Made by a program: the position numbers and the translations under genes. Under the pieces are notes generated by a model. The model was not told the origin of the DNA and searched no databases. It was given only the letters and a program-made list of their open reading frames with translations. Below are positions 4,959 to 6,232 of a stretch of 6,232 nt of DNA, piece after piece. This stretch comes from Spirochaetales bacterium. GTDB lineage: Bacteria; Spirochaetota; Spirochaetia; Sphaerochaetales; Sphaerochaetaceae. Where the stretch lies: the NCBI GenBank assembly GCA_017475725.1, contig JAFVFA010000153.1, positions 1 through 6,232 on the forward strand. Direction: 5' to 3'. The stretch's first letter is position 1. The number at the start of each line of letters is the position of its first letter.

Positions 4959-6232
4959 ATGAAGCGTAAGATCGAGGAAAAGCTGAGTGATTGGAAGGCA
5001 ACAAGCCGTGGCCGGACAGCATTGTTGATAGATGGTGCCAGACGCGTAGGCAAAAGCTATATTGTCGAGGATTTTGCAAGAAAGAACTACAAATCGTACA
5101 TAGTTGTTGATTTCAACAAAGCCGGCAGTGAAATCAGGGCACTGTTTGACGGCAACTTGGACGACCTCGACAGTCTGTTCATGTACCTTTCTGCAGCATA
5201 CAATGTGAAACTCCATAAGCGGGAATCTCTTATTGTATTCGATGAGGTTCAGCTCTGTCCGCGTGCCAGGGCAGCAATAAAGTTCCTTGTGGCTGATGGT
5301 AGATACGACTACATCGAGACCGGCTCTTTGATGTCCATAAAGAAGAACGTAAAAGACATCGTCATCCCCTCGGAGGAGCGTCATCTGAAGATGTTCCCGA
5401 TGGATTTTGAGGAATTCCTCCTTGCCAAGGGAGAGGATCTGATCATCCCCGTCATCAAGGATGCCTTTGATAAGAGGAGGCCTCTAGGACAGGCACTTCA
5501 TAGAAAGGCCATTACGCTTTTCAGGGAATATGTGATAGTAGGAGGCATGCCTCAGGCTGTTGATGAATATATACGAACAGGGGATTTTGAATCTGTGGAC
5601 AGAATCAAGAGAGATATCCTCGATTTGTATAGAGAGGATATCCAAAAGCACTCGAACGGCTTTGCGCAGAAGGTTGAGAGCCTCTTCGATGATATTCCTT
5701 CCCAACTTTCCAGACACGAGAAGAAGTTCTCTCTGTCGTCCATTGGCAAGGGGGTGAGATTCAGGGATTATGAAAGTGCCTTTCTGTGGCTTCAGGATTC
5801 GATGATTGCGAACATTTGCTTCAACGCAACGGAACCGAACATCGGATTGAAACTGAACAGGGACAATACCGCTTTCAAGATGTACATGGGCGATACTGGA
5901 CTTCTGATCAGTCATGCCTTCGATGAGAACGGTATTGTAGCAGAGGAAGTCTACAGAAAGTTGCTTTTCGGAAAGCTTGAGGTCAACGAGGGCATGCTTT
6001 TCGAGAATGTTGTTGCACAGATGCTTGTTGCAAAGGGCAGAAGCCTTTATTTCTATACGAACTCGAATCGAAAAGACAAAGACTCCAGGATGGAGATCGA
6101 CTTTCTGATTTCAAAATCGAAGGTGACGAATCGTCATAACATCTCTCCGATAGAGGTCAAATCCGGAAAGAACTACACATTATCCTCCATCAATAAGTTC
6201 CGCAGCAAATACCATGAACAGACTGACGTTCC
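4959..6232 (+). CDS. AAA ATPase with DUF4143 C-terminal region, 3' end outside the window
   Basis: The frame stays open for 424 codons to the right edge, so the stop is not seen. The N-terminal AAA_14-type ATPase domain has Walker A GARRVGKS at 26-33 (Lys32, Ser33), Walker B LIVFDE at 91-96 (Asp95, Glu96) and a sensor-like ETGS at 120-123. Family motifs follow: RHLKMFPMDFEEFL at 141-154, YVIVGGMPQAV at 191-201 and YMGDTGLL at 309-316. The C-terminal DUF4143 part looks like a PD-(D/E)XK nuclease fold: Glu349, then EIDFLI with Asp381, then IEVKSGK with Glu399 and Lys401. These COG1373-type proteins are usually about 400-450 residues, so little is missing. Their function is largely unknown; they are frequent in gut bacteria and archaea and often vary between strains. 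A sampled 60-base row (5641-5700) is 48% G+C against 60% for a symporter row (4201-4260), which hints at separate origin. ATG 4959 fits the family N-terminus; the frame stays open back to ATG 4857, but the promoter lies inside that extension. Confidence 0.9.
   Translation, partial: MKRKIEEKLSDWKATSRGRTALLIDGARRVGKSYIVEDFARKNYKSYIVVDFNKAGSEIRALFDGNLDDLDSLFMYLSAAYNVKLHKRESLIVFDEVQLCPRARAAIKFLVADGRYDYIETGSLMSIKKNVKDIVIPSEERHLKMFPMDFEEFLLAKGEDLIIPVIKDAFDKRRPLGQALHRKAITLFREYVIVGGMPQAVDEYIRTGDFESVDRIKRDILDLYREDIQKHSNGFAQKVESLFDDIPSQLSRHEKKFSLSSIGKGVRFRDYESAFLWLQDSMIANICFNATEPNIGLKLNRDNTAFKMYMGDTGLLISHAFDENGIVAEEVYRKLLFGKLEVNEGMLFENVVAQMLVAKGRSLYFYTNSNRKDKDSRMEIDFLISKSKVTNRHNISPIEVKSGKNYTLSSINKFRSKYHEQTDV

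Noticed and set aside
4893..5384. A 163-codon minus-strand open frame over the ATPase 5' region and repeats
   Set aside because: It is opposite the Walker A and B coding region, with no plausible start signal and no recognisable domain.

Overview
The window reads as bacterial chromosome. It has Shine-Dalgarno-led starts, sigma70-like -35/-10 hexamers in AT-rich gaps, and moderately GC-rich genes (a sampled 60-base row of the symporter gene, 4201-4260, is 60% G+C). All five genes lie on the + strand. Nothing fixes the taxon. The gene types (manA, an SSS symporter, a DUF4143 ATPase) and codon style would fit an anaerobic, possibly gut-associated bacterium such as a spirochaete or member of the Bacillota, but that is only an impression. 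No rRNA, tRNA, CRISPR array or insertion sequence was seen, and no gene-free stretch exceeds 300 bases.

Left part (1-3080): an AT-rich leader with a candidate promoter is followed by a tightly packed three-gene unit. First comes a monoacylglycerol-lipase-like alpha/beta hydrolase (178-1101). After a 3-base gap comes a YihY/BrkB-family membrane protein (1105-1959). This overlaps by four bases (ATGA) a class I mannose-6-phosphate isomerase, manA (1956-3080). The spacing implies co-transcription and probably translational coupling. A shared role in envelope lipid and sugar metabolism can be imagined but is not shown.

Middle part (3081-4840): a 146-bp gap carries a cluster of TGTTA/TAACA inverted motifs overlapping two candidate promoters, and looks like a regulated control region. 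It precedes a 514-residue sodium:solute symporter (3227-4771) with an intact Na+-site motif. A 9-bp perfect-stem hairpin with a short T run follows and probably ends the transcript.

Right part (4841-6232): three copies of CTTGATTTGG lie exactly 33 bp apart just upstream of an AAA ATPase with a C-terminal DUF4143/PD-(D/E)XK-like region (from 4959, running off the right edge). The second copy supplies the -35 box of a good candidate promoter. This phased repeat-promoter next to a mobile-type ATPase is the most unusual structure in the window. The ATPase gene looks more AT-rich than its neighbours and may have been acquired separately.
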